From contig NC_072897.1 in NCBI RefSeq assembly GCF_027943255.1, positions 62,272,406 through 62,336,405 on the forward strand: a DNA stretch of 64,000 bases, in the 5' to 3' direction. Both the position numbers and the translations under genes were made by a program. The notes under the pieces were generated by a model that did not search any database, was not told the origin of the DNA, and saw nothing but the letters and a program-made list of their open reading frames with translations. Source of the DNA: Anastrepha obliqua. Its lineage: Eukaryota; Arthropoda; Insecta; Diptera; Tephritidae. Positions within the stretch are counted from its first letter, which is position 1. Every line of letters begins with the position of its first letter. Below are positions 63,861 through 64,000 of this stretch, piece after piece.

Positions 63861-64000
63861 TATACTATTGTATATATATATAATGTATACATATTTTTTT
63901 AGTAATAAAGTTTTTTAACTTAATTATACAAATAGTTTTTACTGATTAAAATCCACTTTACAAAGAAAACATAATAGCACTGATTTTTACGAACATTTAG

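Overview
This is a repeat-dominated eukaryotic window from a higher dipteran fly, most likely a tephritid fruit fly (inference). The insect origin rests on a zfh2 host gene with introns, an insect-type U6 snRNA sequence and dipteran transposon families (LOA, Jockey, RTE, Gypsy, several mariners, a tRNA-type SINE). There are no operons, CRISPR arrays or bacterial genes.

The only host protein gene I can support is a minus-strand part of zfh2 (ZFHX3/4-type zinc-finger homeodomain factor). Three consecutive exons lie at 30187-28451, 27012-26348 and 26272-26132, with consensus splice sites and compatible phases. I found neither the next exon to the left nor the previous exon to the right. The rest of the window is therefore probably two giant introns (at least 26 kb and 34 kb) filled with mobile elements.

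Left intron, 1-26131: a decayed LOA-type retrotransposon carrying a MITE (1-3841); a mariner remnant; a Gypsy LTR element with 5' LTR, tRNA-Lys primer site, gag, protease and RT/RNase H/integrase frames (5716-10929); a 96-bp minisatellite array (11430-12422); RTE copy 1 (12820-16060); a mariner with a second, long-TIR mariner nested inside it (16673-18777); Tc1-like and non-LTR fragments; RTE copy 2 (20206-22185); and minus-strand fragments including a SINE head.

The intron between the first two zfh2 exons holds a TTAA-flanked, G-rich-terminus MITE (27651-28386).

Right intron, 30188-64000: a Tc1-like remnant; a Jockey element (31074-34253); a mariner of the WFQQDGATCH type; LOA copy B (about 37090-41747), interrupted by a TTAA/GGGGG-ended DNA transposon; an intact LOA element with a complete U6 snRNA sequence joined to its 5' end (43967-49418); mariner pieces and an inverted-repeat element; a minus-strand LOA/R1-like remnant; RTE copy 3 with an inserted SINE; an FEN1/XPG-like transposon ORF with two stop codons; a Jockey remnant; and a SINE body.

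The most notable item is the U6-LOA unit. An 11-bp direct repeat lies immediately before the first base of U6 and again after the CCAA tail of the LOA element. U6 and the retrotransposon therefore appear to have inserted together as one cDNA, an insect counterpart of mammalian U6-L1 chimeras.
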